Below are positions 52,162 to 60,555 of a stretch of DNA of 64,000 nucleotides, piece after piece. Source of the DNA: Vulcanisaeta souniana JCM 11219 (lineage in GTDB: Archaea; Thermoproteota; Thermoprotei; Thermoproteales; Thermocladiaceae); NCBI RefSeq assembly GCF_026000775.1, contig NZ_AP026830.1, forward strand, positions 1,139,056 to 1,203,055, written 5' to 3'. A model generated the notes under the pieces. The model had not been told where the DNA came from. It saw only the letters and a list, made by a program, of their open reading frames with translations, and ran no database searches. The stretch's first letter is position 1. Each line of letters starts with the position of its first letter. The position numbers were made by a program, and so were the translations under genes.

Positions 52162-53682
52162 TTAACGACTAATGATATTTATTATCGTGGCTATAATTAT
52201 TATTAGGGTAATGACCCATAATGCCATTACTAAATATGTATTGTCAAATAGGATATAATACCACCAGTCATTGATTAATTGTGCTTCATTTGTGAAAAAT
52301 AATTGATTGTTAAAGTAATAGGCAAGATATTCGTTATTTGATGCCACCGGAACTGCTGCAGGGAATATGGAGGCGGGGCTAGGCGTATTTACTATGGGTA
52401 TCTTTAACATTCTAATGACTTGGTGTATTACCGAGCCTTTAGTTACGTTTATAACCGCTAATAACTCCTTATAACCGTAAACACCGTAGGATACACTGCA
52501 TGGGTATACAGTCAATAGCGCAATACCATTACTCATTAAGTCAAGCCTTGAGCAATACTCAAGAAACTCTACACGTAAATTAATAGGTATGGTCATATTT
52601 TCAATGACTGAGCCATTACCGCTTATCCTTACTATTGAGACGCCATTATAGTTCTGTGTAAGCACTAGGCCGTAGTTATCCGCATTAAATACTGCACCAC
52701 TTAAACCATTAATCACGAATTTTAGTTTCGTGCCATTATTCATAACCTCCACGCCACAAAGGGAGGCTCCACAGGGATAGACTAGGGTATTGTTCACCAT
52801 CTCGGACGAAAGAGCCGAACTTATACCTGTAATGTTAACGCCATAAATCACGGCACCATTTGAGTCATTAATGAGAATTAACCTTACGTAATTCGTGCCA
52901 GTATTATTATTATAGGCTTCATAAATAACAACGGCGTAATCGTTAAGTACATTAACCATGGGGACACAGCGTCCGTTTGAACATTCAATCCCTATTGGAC
53001 ATGGGTATATGGGCATATCCCAGGCAATACCTAATGTGCCATTTTCCCTAATTAGTATCCTAACTAAGTCACCACACGTCGTATTAATAACCGTGTATCC
53101 CATCTGATTAAGCCCATTAACTTCACTGACTTTAAATGTAGTTATGAATTGGGGAAATACATAAACACTACCATTAATAATGCCATAAACCAAACCATTA
53201 ATCAAGCTCATATACTTAATCACGGATTTATTACCATAAACAGGGCTTAAGAAATAATGACTTATAACCATGCCACTACTAGCATTAACTTTAGTTAAAC
53301 ATAACCCAACCACATCGCTATTGAATATATTATTCCAACCGACACATGTATAAATAATATTCAGAAAATCATTATTACAATCAACCTTCATTTGAGGAAT
53401 AGGGGGAGAGGTGTTGGCTACTAATGATGATTGTATTGTTATTGCGCGTCCCGTCTTAAGGTTGATTATTAAGAACCTCTGAAATTGACCTAGGGCATTA
53501 TTCATATTAATATAACCAAGCACAGCATAATTACCGCAGAGGGATAATGATGCTAGGTAATCTATATCGTTTGTCGACCATATATAGGGTAACGGACTTA
53601 AGTATAGATTGGCATAAGTTATTAGTGAGACTAAGGTAATTAGTATCGTTGATACGATAATTAGAACCCGCAATCTAAGCAT
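52162..53682 (-). CDS. Large surface protein with beta-propeller-like ectodomain
   Basis: 506 residues. An N-terminal helix RVLIIVSTILITLVSLITYA and a C-terminal helix YLVMALWVITLIIIIATIIN anchor both ends. Between them the chain is beta-rich with repeating hydrophobic strands, about ten cysteines and many N-x-T/S sequons, suggesting a glycosylated, disulfide-linked ectodomain, perhaps a WD/propeller-like fold. No enzyme motif. It has its own TATA box. I do not recognise a family. Confidence 0.55.
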   Translation of the reverse strand: MLRLRVLIIVSTILITLVSLITYANLYLSPLPYIWSTNDIDYLASLSLCGNYAVLGYINMNNALGQFQRFLIINLKTGRAITIQSSLVANTSPPIPQMKVDCNNDFLNIIYTCVGWNNIFNSDVVGLCLTKVNASSGMVISHYFLSPVYGNKSVIKYMSLINGLVYGIINGSVYVFPQFITTFKVSEVNGLNQMGYTVINTTCGDLVRILIRENGTLGIAWDMPIYPCPIGIECSNGRCVPMVNVLNDYAVVIYEAYNNNTGTNYVRLILINDSNGAVIYGVNITGISSALSSEMVNNTLVYPCGASLCGVEVMNNGTKLKFVINGLSGAVFNADNYGLVLTQNYNGVSIVRISGNGSVIENMTIPINLRVEFLEYCSRLDLMSNGIALLTVYPCSVSYGVYGYKELLAVINVTKGSVIHQVIRMLKIPIVNTPSPASIFPAAVPVASNNEYLAYYFNNQLFFTNEAQLINDWWYYILFDNTYLVMALWVITLIIIIATIINIISR

Positions 53683-53707
53683 TAGGTTTTACCCATACCG
53701 TGGTGAG

Positions 53708-53717
53708 GTATATAAGC
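53708..53717. promoter_or_regulatory. TATA box in a divergent gap
   Basis: GTATATAAGC sits ~30 nt from ATG 53682 on the minus strand, as expected for the surface protein. On the plus strand it could also serve the gene at 53773, but the distance is longer than usual. Confidence 0.4.
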
Positions 53718-53772
53718 GTTGCCACGTCTCTGTGAGTTAGGATTTTTAGACCATTCTCTTCATGGTCTTCGT

Positions 53773-53997
53773 ATGTTCATTAGGCATGCGTATGAGGGTG
53801 ATGATGGCATTAACCTGGCAATTGCAGCAGCGGTGGGTTTAGTATTCTCAATGGCGCTTTTACTCTTTATTAGGCTTATTAGGCCCATAAGTCTGTCAGT
53901 GCATAGGGAATTGTTTGGTGCTGGCATATTTGCTGTGTCGATACTCTTCTTCCTGTGGTTGTTAACATCGTCGGTGAGGAGTAAACGTAGGGATTAA
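53773..53997 (+). CDS. Small two-helix membrane protein
   Basis: About 74 residues: NLAIAAAVGLVFSMALLLFI and LFGAGIFAVSILFFLWLLTS, with a basic tail VRSKRRD. ATG 53773 is preferred over a TTG at 53719. No family is recognised. It converges with the ThpR gene, with 20 nt between stops. Confidence 0.45.
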   Translation: MFIRHAYEGDDGINLAIAAAVGLVFSMALLLFIRLIRPISLSVHRELFGAGIFAVSILFFLWLLTSSVRSKRRD

Positions 53998-54017
53998 AAA
54001 TTATTTATTAAGCGCCA

Positions 54018-54584
54018 TTACGATAGTTTTATCGTCATTAAATCGCTGTATATTGGTCCCTTTGGTGTTAACACGCTTCTCTTTAGCTTTATTGAGTCTA
54101 CTGTTTGTGTTCCGAAGTCCATGTTTTCGTACTTCCTAACAACCTCCATGTACCTGTCCCTATTCCTAACGTACTTAACCCTGGCGATAGTTAAGTGTGG
54201 TACGAAGCCTTTCTCATCCCTCTCTCCAATGTCTCCCGTGAATTTCATTATTAATTCATGGAGGTTCATTAAGTCCCTGGCGCCTTCCTCAATCCCCACC
54301 CAAATAACCCTTGGTCTGTCTATGTTTGGGAATGCACCGATTCCCCTAACATGTATTGTGAATTGACTGTACTTAATGGCATCCAGTCTCTTCTTTACCT
54401 CCTCCACTAATTCCCTACTTATCTCGCCAATGAATCTCAGGGTTATGTGTAGGTTCTCCGGCTCCACTGGTTTCATGTCGACCCCCGAGCTCATGAGCTC
54501 CTTCTGCATTTTTATCATGGGTTCCTTTAATTTGTCCGTTAGTTCCACGGCAATGAAGACTCTGTATAATTCCCTTGACATCAT
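54018..54584 (-). CDS. thpR: RNA 2',3'-cyclic phosphodiesterase (ThpR/LigT)
   Basis: 188 residues with two copies of the H-x-T/S-x motif of the 2H phosphoesterase family: LHITLRF near residue 46 and PHLTIARV near residue 130. It opens 2',3'-cyclic phosphates at RNA ends. Residues PRVIWVGIEEG are the family's central motif. ATG 54584 is preceded by a Shine-Dalgarno (GGAGG on the minus strand). It overlaps a 25-codon ORF by 4 nt (ATGA) and follows the TFE-beta gene. Confidence 0.93.
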   Translation of the reverse strand: MMSRELYRVFIAVELTDKLKEPMIKMQKELMSSGVDMKPVEPENLHITLRFIGEISRELVEEVKKRLDAIKYSQFTIHVRGIGAFPNIDRPRVIWVGIEEGARDLMNLHELIMKFTGDIGERDEKGFVPHLTIARVKYVRNRDRYMEVVRKYENMDFGTQTVDSIKLKRSVLTPKGPIYSDLMTIKLS

Positions 54585-54658
54585 TTTAATGCCTCCTGGT
54601 AATAATTTAATCTTAACTGTGCGTTTCCCACTGGTGGACTGCTCGTGGGTTTCTGCAT
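54581..54658 (-). CDS. Candidate 25-residue protein coupled to thpR
   Basis: The ATG at 54658 begins 1 nt after the TFE-beta stop. The frame MQKPTSSPPVGNAQ... ends LNYYQEALK and its TGA overlaps the thpR start as ATGA. The thpR Shine-Dalgarno lies within it. It could be a small protein that couples the two genes, or chance. No homologue is recalled. A weak hairpin CCCAC/GTGGG lies inside. Confidence 0.3.
   Translation of the reverse strand: MQKPTSSPPVGNAQLRLNYYQEALK
54592..54597 (-). promoter_or_regulatory. Shine-Dalgarno sequence for thpR
   Basis: AGGAGG-like core on the minus strand (read as GGAGGC before the spacer ATTAAA), about 7 nt before ATG 54584. It supports translation from an internal site of the operon mRNA. 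Confidence 0.55.
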
Positions 54659-54659
54659 C

Positions 54660-55091
54660 CTAGCCATGTTGTTCCCTAAGCATATCATAGATCCACTTAT
54701 TGAGGTATTCACATTTCTCTGGCGTTATTTCATCCGTTGCCCCACACATGTCGATGTATGGACAGTAGAAGCAGGGAATCCTTGTTAGTAGGTCGTAGGT
54801 TAGCACCTTCATTAGGGACCCAGCTTCTACGAGTTCCCTGGCCACTGCTGAGCCGAACTCTGTTAATTTAACCTTGTACATGACCCTCTTGCCACTGCCT
54901 ATGTTTTCTTTCGTAAGTAGGCCCCTCTTCTCTAGTTTGTTTATGAATGGCATTCCGGCCTTGCTCTTTATGCCCATTACCTTCCAAATGTCCCTAAGCA
55001 TGATCTCGCCGCCGGCCTTGTATATTTCCGTGAGGATCTTGGTTTCTTTTTCATTCAATTCCTTAATTAATGAGGGTACGTCACTACTCAC
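54660..55091 (-). CDS. Transcription factor TFE-beta (RPC34/RPC39-like)
   Basis: About 143 residues. A winged-helix domain is in the first ~85 residues (LRDIWKVMGIKSKAGMPFI, LEKRGLLTKENIGSGKRVMY). The C-terminus has FYCPYIDMCGATDEITPEKC, giving four cysteines with the preceding one (CFYC): a 4Fe-4S site of the type C-x2-C-x5-C-x8-C shared with human RPC39 and archaeal TFE-beta. With TFE-alpha it opens promoter DNA in the initiation complex. No TFE-alpha gene is in the window. Start GTG 55091 is preferred over TTG 55097; a TATA-like GGTTTTTAAGGG lies ~25-30 nt upstream. Confidence 0.8.
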   Translation of the reverse strand: MSSDVPSLIKELNEKETKILTEIYKAGGEIMLRDIWKVMGIKSKAGMPFINKLEKRGLLTKENIGSGKRVMYKVKLTEFGSAVARELVEAGSLMKVLTYDLLTRIPCFYCPYIDMCGATDEITPEKCEYLNKWIYDMLREQHG

Positions 55092-55190
55092 GAACAACCA
55101 CTATAACTAACCCCTTAAAAACCTTGCAAGTAATTGAGAAGCCATGGAAAGTTTAATTAATTTTAAGTTAGGGTGCTTGAAACCACGGAA

Positions 55191-56126
55191 TTAGACCTCA
55201 ATAATAATATTGATCCTGGAAATAACCTCCTTATAGCGGTTCCTAATGGTTACGTCAGTGACGCCAGAGGTCTCAGCAACATCACGCTGCCTCTTCCTAA
55301 CGCCCATTAGGGTTACGGCTATGTAGACCGCGGAGGCCACTAGAGCATAGAACGTCCTGCCATTGGTCAAACGCTTACGTTGACCCTCATTTACTATGTC
55401 CATGGCCAACTTAGTTACGTGGAACCTAACATCATCATTAAGCCTAAGTGAATTAACAACCTTCTGGAGGAACCTACCGAGTTCCTCCTGGCTCTTTATG
55501 GCAATATCATTACCGCCAACAACCTGCCTAACGATACCCAACAACCTACTAATGCTCTTACTCCTCTCGATATTCAGCATGCTTCTTAATACGCGTAGTG
55601 GACACACGATCTTCGCCCGCTTGCAGGATACGTAAAGTAGGACAAGGGCAAGGTCCTTAGTCCTAACACCCTTAAGGTCCTGCTTACTGGATAATTGCCT
55701 AAACAATATTATGGCCTCCTCAATAACGCTCTCCGGCAAATTAAGCCCGTACTTGACTTGCCTCATTATATTGAGCAGGTCAGAAACCCTCCTCTCGGTA
55801 TACTGGTACTGATTATATCTATTAAGCCTAACCAGCACCCTAAACTTATTCTGCAATGTTATGCCTGGCTTTATGCCGATTACAGTGCCACCAAGGCCCT
55901 GGTCAGGAAATACTGGACTTATTGGCTTGGTTCTTTCGCGGGCTATGGCCTCCTCACCGCCAAACGCCCTCCATTCAGGCCCAGGGTCTATTACGTGATC
56001 CTCAATTACTGAACCACACTTCCTGCAAACAAACTCGCCTCTATCCTCGTCAAAGACAACGTCCGTAGACCCGCAGTACTTACACATAAGTGTCCCGCTT
56101 TTTACTAATTTATTTGCCGTGACCAT
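55191..56126 (-). CDS. tfb: Transcription initiation factor TFB
   Basis: About 311 residues. The N-terminal zinc ribbon is CKYCGSTDVVFDEDRGEFVC with CRKCGSVIED, then the B-reader/linker (DPGPEWRAFGGEEAIARERT) and two cyclin repeats (residues ~105-305). The helix-turn-helix TSGVTDVTIRNRYKEVISRI near the C-terminus recognises the BRE upstream of TATA. It loads RNA polymerase at promoters. ATG 56126 overlaps the Gar1 gene by 17 nt; an internal ATG (MCKYC) is also possible. Together with TFE-beta downstream this makes a transcription cluster. Confidence 0.95.
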   Translation of the reverse strand: MVTANKLVKSGTLMCKYCGSTDVVFDEDRGEFVCRKCGSVIEDHVIDPGPEWRAFGGEEAIARERTKPISPVFPDQGLGGTVIGIKPGITLQNKFRVLVRLNRYNQYQYTERRVSDLLNIMRQVKYGLNLPESVIEEAIILFRQLSSKQDLKGVRTKDLALVLLYVSCKRAKIVCPLRVLRSMLNIERSKSISRLLGIVRQVVGGNDIAIKSQEELGRFLQKVVNSLRLNDDVRFHVTKLAMDIVNEGQRKRLTNGRTFYALVASAVYIAVTLMGVRKRQRDVAETSGVTDVTIRNRYKEVISRINIIIEV

Positions 56127-56391
56127 GACCACCACCCCTACCTCTCCTCCTTAAATCAATATCTCTCACGTACACCGACTTACCGACAAAGCCCCCAGGA
56201 TTTGAGACCTGCGGGTCCGGCTTAATCAACCCGTATGGGGATTTCACAGGGCCTATGACATCGTATAGCTTCCCTACCCTCCTCATTGCATAATCATAAA
56301 CGGTAATGCCAAGCGGCGGTACAAATGCCAGCTTAAGTACGAATCTCCTATCCTGGGATACATGTAGTACATCGCCTATTTTCTTGAACAT
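56110..56391 (-). CDS. H/ACA ribonucleoprotein subunit Gar1
   Basis: 93 residues. The beta-barrel Gar1 core VPPLGITVYDYAMRRVGKLY and VIGPVKSPYGLIKPD precede a short Gly/Arg/His tail (DLRRRGRGGGHGHGK), which is reduced compared with eukaryotes. It joins Cbf5, Nop10 and L7Ae to guide pseudouridine formation. Gar1 next to TFB is a common archaeal pairing, seen here with a 17-nt overlap. It has a TATA-like TTTTAAATATGG ~30 nt upstream. Confidence 0.93.
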   Translation of the reverse strand: MFKKIGDVLHVSQDRRFVLKLAFVPPLGITVYDYAMRRVGKLYDVIGPVKSPYGLIKPDPQVSNPGGFVGKSVYVRDIDLRRRGRGGGHGHGK

Positions 56392-56539
56392 CCAATGTAT
56401 ACGCCGTAAACCATATTTAAAAGTAATACTTTACGTCACGGAGAATACGGTTATATTACAACAATATCAGGTAAAGAATTACCGGGGTATGTATTTACTT
56501 AAGTTCAAGGGTTATGCGTTTTATGTATAATAACACGAA

Positions 56540-56550
56540 ATAAATATAAA
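56540..56550 (+). promoter_or_regulatory. TATA box of the carbamate kinase gene
   Basis: ATAAATATAAA is centred ~27 nt before GTG 56572 and supports a leaderless mRNA with a GTG start. Confidence 0.5.
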
Positions 56551-56571
56551 CACGTAAGGTGAACTAACCGT

Positions 56572-57492
56572 GTGCTACTTGTAATAGCACTAGGTGGTAA
56601 TGCCTTCGCTAAGGAGGGCGGTAAGGTCGGTTCACCCGAGGAGCAGTGGGAACGGGTTAGGCTCGCAGCGAGTGACGTGGCTGATATGATCGAGGAGGGG
56701 TTCGACGTGGTCGTTACCCATGGTAATGGACCACAGGCCGGTTTACTTGCCGAAAGGGTTGGTGATTACCTGAGCCTTGACATGATTGATGCAGCAACCG
56801 AGGGTTGGATGGGCTACCTAATAGCCAACGCCCTAACCAGTGAGTTTATGCGGCGGGGTATTCTGCGGAAACCCGTAGTAATTATTTCCAGGTCCATAGT
56901 TAATAAGAACGATCCTGCCTTTCAAAACCCCACGAAATACGTAGGCCCTCTATATGATAAGGAGACTGCGGATAAATTATCGAGGAAAAGAGGGTGGGTG
57001 TTCAAGTGGGATGCACGTGGTGGGTTTAGGAGGGTTGTGCCATCGCCAGAGCCCATGGATATAATGGAACTTGACGCAATAAAGCTACTAATTAGGGAGG
57101 GTTATGTACCCATTACTGTTGGTGGTGGAGGAGTACCCGTGGTGATGAATGGCGAGGCGAGGGGTGTTGATGCCGTCATCGACAAGGACCTGGCAAGCCA
57201 GGTATTGGCTAATTCTATTAACTCGGATTACCTATTAATACTCACGGATGTGGATTATATATATGTAAACTTCCGGAAAACCAACCAGGCTAGGTTGGTT
57301 GAGGTTGCGGTTGATGAAGTTGAGAGGTACTACGAGAATGGGCAATTCCCGCCAGGCAGTATGGGGCCTAAGGTGCTGGCTGCCATTAGGTTCCTAAGGA
57401 ATGGCGGGAAGACGGCATACATAGGGCCGTTAGGAAGAGCCAGGGACATATTAAGGGGTCAAATTGGAACCAGGATAATACGAAGAGAGTAA
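56572..57492 (+). CDS. arcC: Carbamate kinase
   Basis: 306 residues of the amino-acid kinase fold. The start is LLVIALGGNAFAKEGG, followed by VVTHGNGPQAGLLAER, the carbamoyl-phosphate site VGGGGVPVVM, GVDAVIDKDLASQVLANSIN and GSMGPKVLAAIRFL. It forms ATP from ADP and carbamoyl phosphate, or the reverse, supplying carbamoyl phosphate. GTG start is set by the promoter. It lies tail-to-tail with an NCS1 permease; ureide or nucleobase catabolism is a possible link but no other genes of it are nearby. Confidence 0.93.
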   Translation: MLLVIALGGNAFAKEGGKVGSPEEQWERVRLAASDVADMIEEGFDVVVTHGNGPQAGLLAERVGDYLSLDMIDAATEGWMGYLIANALTSEFMRRGILRKPVVIISRSIVNKNDPAFQNPTKYVGPLYDKETADKLSRKRGWVFKWDARGGFRRVVPSPEPMDIMELDAIKLLIREGYVPITVGGGGVPVVMNGEARGVDAVIDKDLASQVLANSINSDYLLILTDVDYIYVNFRKTNQARLVEVAVDEVERYYENGQFPPGSMGPKVLAAIRFLRNGGKTAYIGPLGRARDILRGQIGTRIIRRE

Positions 57493-57523
57493 GTTTGTTT
57501 TAAGACACGTAATTTAAGTACGC

Positions 57524-59176
57524 TTAACCTTTGCCGTTGTTAAACACATGTAGTACCTCCTTGCTTACATAGCCTCCCTTGAAAAGCGAACCCTTTAGTT
57601 CAGGTTGGTACTTAGGTATGACCCAGTAGATCATTAGTGGTACATAGATTAGGCCAGAGAGTAGGAAGGACAGTAGCCATGAGTTACTGAATATTATGCT
57701 GTGGTATGGTATAAAGGGCGCGTAGATTATGAACTCCACTACTGCGAATGTTACGAATGCCGCCGGGTTAATTCCCCTCCAGTACCTAAACCTACCCCTG
57801 CTCCAGAATACGTCAGTCAATTCAAACTTAAACCTCCTGATTAAGGCGTAGTCAAATATTATTATTCCCTCAACAGAGCCCAGCAACCCACCATACGTCA
57901 ATAACCAATTATATAGGTAGCCGTAGGCTGAACCGTAAAATGTCCATGCCCCCAGTATGATTGAGATGGCAATCACCAACAGGGCGCCCCTGAACCAGGT
58001 GAATTTCCTTGGGAACGTGTTTGCGAAGTCGTATGCAGGACCCACGGTGTTTGCAAAAACATTAACTGAAAACGTAGCCAGCAGGAACAATACATTCAGA
58101 AATACAGCCAGTGTTGGTTGTAGGTATAGTGTTGATGCAAGTATTGGGTCCCAAATGGTTACATGGTATGCTTCCTCAATGGCTCCTGTCGTTGTGACGC
58201 CGAGTAACGCTATTACGAGCATCATGAACGGCATGGGTACTTGACCAATAGTCTGTGCAAACTGGCTTTTGGCGAACCTCGTGTAGTCAGGCATTGATAA
58301 TGCCATGGTAGCCCAATAGGCTATGTTCGCGTTTAGGAAGGCCAGCCACGTAATCCAGTAATTAGTTCCAGCAACCGTGGGCTTCACTGAGAGTATTTGC
58401 CCGAAGTTCCAGTGGGAGATGCCCATGAAGTTATACCAAAGTATTAAAAAGCCGAGTAGGACCAAGGGTGCCGCAAGTCTTGCAAACCACTTAAGCGCCG
58501 GTTGCGCCTCAGGCACCGGAGAGAAGTAAAGTAGTAGGATTTGAAGCGCAATTATTACTGCGAAGGTAATCCAGAAGACCTGCGGGAAAGCCACGCTCAG
58601 TGTGTATGGATTCGCAATGCCCTTGGCCACGTAACTCTGCAGAACACCGAGCCTATGGGTAAGTATTGCGTATATGCCCACGGCGGCCTCCGTCATTATG
58701 TAGGTCTCTATTCCCCACCACCCTGCACCAATAATTGCCCTAATCCAGCTTGGAAAGACTGCTCCATAGACACCCCACCTGGTCCTCGTTAGGACCGGCT
58801 CCGGTACTCCATACCTCGCGCCACCATGGCTCTGTATTATCATTGGTATCAGGACTATTAGGTTGCCTAGAAACACGAGTAGTATTGAATCCAGTGTTCC
58901 CAAGCCAAGGGACAGGCCGACACTTGCCAGGGACCAGCTTGGCACTATAAAGGCCATTCCAAACCAAATAGCTGCATAGGTATACCAATCCCAATTCCTT
59001 TTCTTGATCGGTGTCGGATGAAAGTCAGTATTCCATAGATATTTCTCCTCTGGATACCCCTTTGTTAGTTCAATCTGGCCTCTTTTTAAGTCATAATTCA
59101 CGGCCTCAACCCTATCCGTTGTGTATACCAAGACGCCCTCACGGAATTTCGAAATACCTTTATAAGAATTACCCAT
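57524..59176 (-). CDS. NCS1-family nucleobase / ureide permease
   Basis: 550 residues with 12 membrane helices. N-terminal helix 1 is WDWYTYAAIWFGMAFIVPS and the family motif SHGGARYGVPEPVLTRTRWG appears in helix 2-3, then SWIRAIIGAGWWGIET. It imports uracil, cytosine, allantoin, hydantoin or similar, with H+ or Na+. The specificity cannot be read. A divergent promoter region of only 39 nt is shared with the enoyl-CoA hydratase gene. A uracil phosphoribosyltransferase gene is 2 kb away. Confidence 0.88.
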   Translation of the reverse strand: MGNSYKGISKFREGVLVYTTDRVEAVNYDLKRGQIELTKGYPEEKYLWNTDFHPTPIKKRNWDWYTYAAIWFGMAFIVPSWSLASVGLSLGLGTLDSILLVFLGNLIVLIPMIIQSHGGARYGVPEPVLTRTRWGVYGAVFPSWIRAIIGAGWWGIETYIMTEAAVGIYAILTHRLGVLQSYVAKGIANPYTLSVAFPQVFWITFAVIIALQILLLYFSPVPEAQPALKWFARLAAPLVLLGFLILWYNFMGISHWNFGQILSVKPTVAGTNYWITWLAFLNANIAYWATMALSMPDYTRFAKSQFAQTIGQVPMPFMMLVIALLGVTTTGAIEEAYHVTIWDPILASTLYLQPTLAVFLNVLFLLATFSVNVFANTVGPAYDFANTFPRKFTWFRGALLVIAISIILGAWTFYGSAYGYLYNWLLTYGGLLGSVEGIIIFDYALIRRFKFELTDVFWSRGRFRYWRGINPAAFVTFAVVEFIIYAPFIPYHSIIFSNSWLLSFLLSGLIYVPLMIYWVIPKYQPELKGSLFKGGYVSKEVLHVFNNGKG

Positions 59177-59215
59177 AACTTAAACCATAATTAGGAAAAA
59201 TAAATAAGGTAAAAC

Positions 59216-59974
59216 ATGAATAGGGAATACATGAGAAACGTGGCCACTGCAGTATCAGGGAATGCATTAATAATCAGACTTAACAGGCCCGAGAAGAGGA
59301 ACGCATTCAGTCTTGAATTAACCTTAAGCACCAGGGATGCGGTGGCGGCTGGATGCAGGGATTACGGAGGCGTCATAATCACAGGCGAGGGCAAGGTTTT
59401 CTCGGCGGGTCTCGACCTTGCTGAGGTTTACGGCTTTAAAACAATAGATGATTCAAGGAAGTATTTCTCAGCCATTAGGGACTTGGTCGTAACCATCGCT
59501 AATTGCGAAAGGCCAGTGATAGCCCTAGTGAATGGTTCCGCCTATGGCTTTGCAACGGAGTTACTGTACTTTGTTGACCATGTTGTTGCTGTTAGAGGTT
59601 CCGAGTTTTCCCTGCCTGGTATTAGGTATGGGCTTGTGCCTGTGACGCCGGCCTTTGCGCCTTACCTCTTCGGTATTTTGAGGTCCAGGTTCTTCCTTGA
59701 CAGGGACTTCAGATTAGGCACTGATGAGGCTGTTGCCTGGGGCCTTGTTCATAGAGTTGTTGATAATGTCGATGAAGGATTGAGAGAATCCCTAGGCCTC
59801 ATTGAAAAGATAAATGATGTGCCTCATGGCACTTACCTAGCGATTAAGAAATTGATGATCAGTTCATTAATTAGGGAAGCCAGTGATAGGTGGGATGAAT
59901 TACTAAATACGTTGGCTGTGGAATCCCTGAAGCCCGAGGTTAAGGCGAGACTTGGGAAATTCCTTAGGAAATAA
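59216..59974 (+). CDS. Enoyl-CoA hydratase/isomerase family protein
   Basis: 252 residues of crotonase fold. NALIIRLNRPEKRNAFSLEL is the N-terminal signature, GKVFSAGLDLAEVYGF the first oxyanion loop, and LVNGSAYGFATELLYFVDHV the second. The typical catalytic Glu pair is partly replaced, so hydratase, isomerase or thioesterase-like activity are all open. It may take part in fatty-acid or aromatic catabolism. It starts a group of three plus-strand genes. Confidence 0.85.
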   Translation: MNREYMRNVATAVSGNALIIRLNRPEKRNAFSLELTLSTRDAVAAGCRDYGGVIITGEGKVFSAGLDLAEVYGFKTIDDSRKYFSAIRDLVVTIANCERPVIALVNGSAYGFATELLYFVDHVVAVRGSEFSLPGIRYGLVPVTPAFAPYLFGILRSRFFLDRDFRLGTDEAVAWGLVHRVVDNVDEGLRESLGLIEKINDVPHGTYLAIKKLMISSLIREASDRWDELLNTLAVESLKPEVKARLGKFLRK

Positions 59975-60006
59975 TGTTATTAAGTATGGGCTTTATGTAA
60001 TTCACG

Positions 60007-60555
60007 ATGTCCACCATATTCAGTAGTGATGATTACCATGTGCTCATTAATAATGAGGTAATGATATTCAGGCCCACCAATGCCAATGCGCGGGTATTAA
60101 TACTAACGCCGCCAGGCATTAAACCTCAGTTCTACTCAATCCTAGCCGTATTACTTACTAAGTCAGGCATCGAGGTCATGATGCCCAGATTACCCTTATC
60201 ATGCAATCAAGTAAAACTTACGAAATTGGTTAGGAAGCTCTCTGGGGTTTATAGCCATGACCTCGTACTGCTACTTGGCTTTGACATTAAGGATTTAAAC
60301 GAGCCTAAGTTGGTTATTGGATTTATCGGTGGGTTCATGACTAGGCAATTGGTGGAGAGCCGCGTACCTGGATCAGTCTTTGTAGTACCAATCAGTGACT
60401 GCGGCTGGATTGATGGAAGTATAACGAGTCCTGATTTAGTGATTGACGGAGACGCATTGTCGCTTAATGCCATGCTTAGCATTAGGGAGCTTGTTATCAA
60501 TAAGGTCTTGCACATCCTAGGTGCAAATAAAAATAAATGGATCTCTGGAAAGTAA
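60007..60555 (+). CDS. Hypothetical protein linked to the siroheme-type gene
   Basis: 182 residues, alpha/beta, with VLILTPPGIKPQFYSILAV and LVIGFIGGFMTRQLVESRV suggesting a Rossmann-like fold, and VIDGDALSLNAMLSIRELV near the end. No motif is assigned. The gene overlaps the dehydrogenase gene by 19 nt and precedes it, so it may act in the same pathway, for example tetrapyrrole or sulfite metabolism. This is inference from position only. Confidence 0.5.
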   Translation: MSTIFSSDDYHVLINNEVMIFRPTNANARVLILTPPGIKPQFYSILAVLLTKSGIEVMMPRLPLSCNQVKLTKLVRKLSGVYSHDLVLLLGFDIKDLNEPKLVIGFIGGFMTRQLVESRVPGSVFVVPISDCGWIDGSITSPDLVIDGDALSLNAMLSIRELVINKVLHILGANKNKWISGK

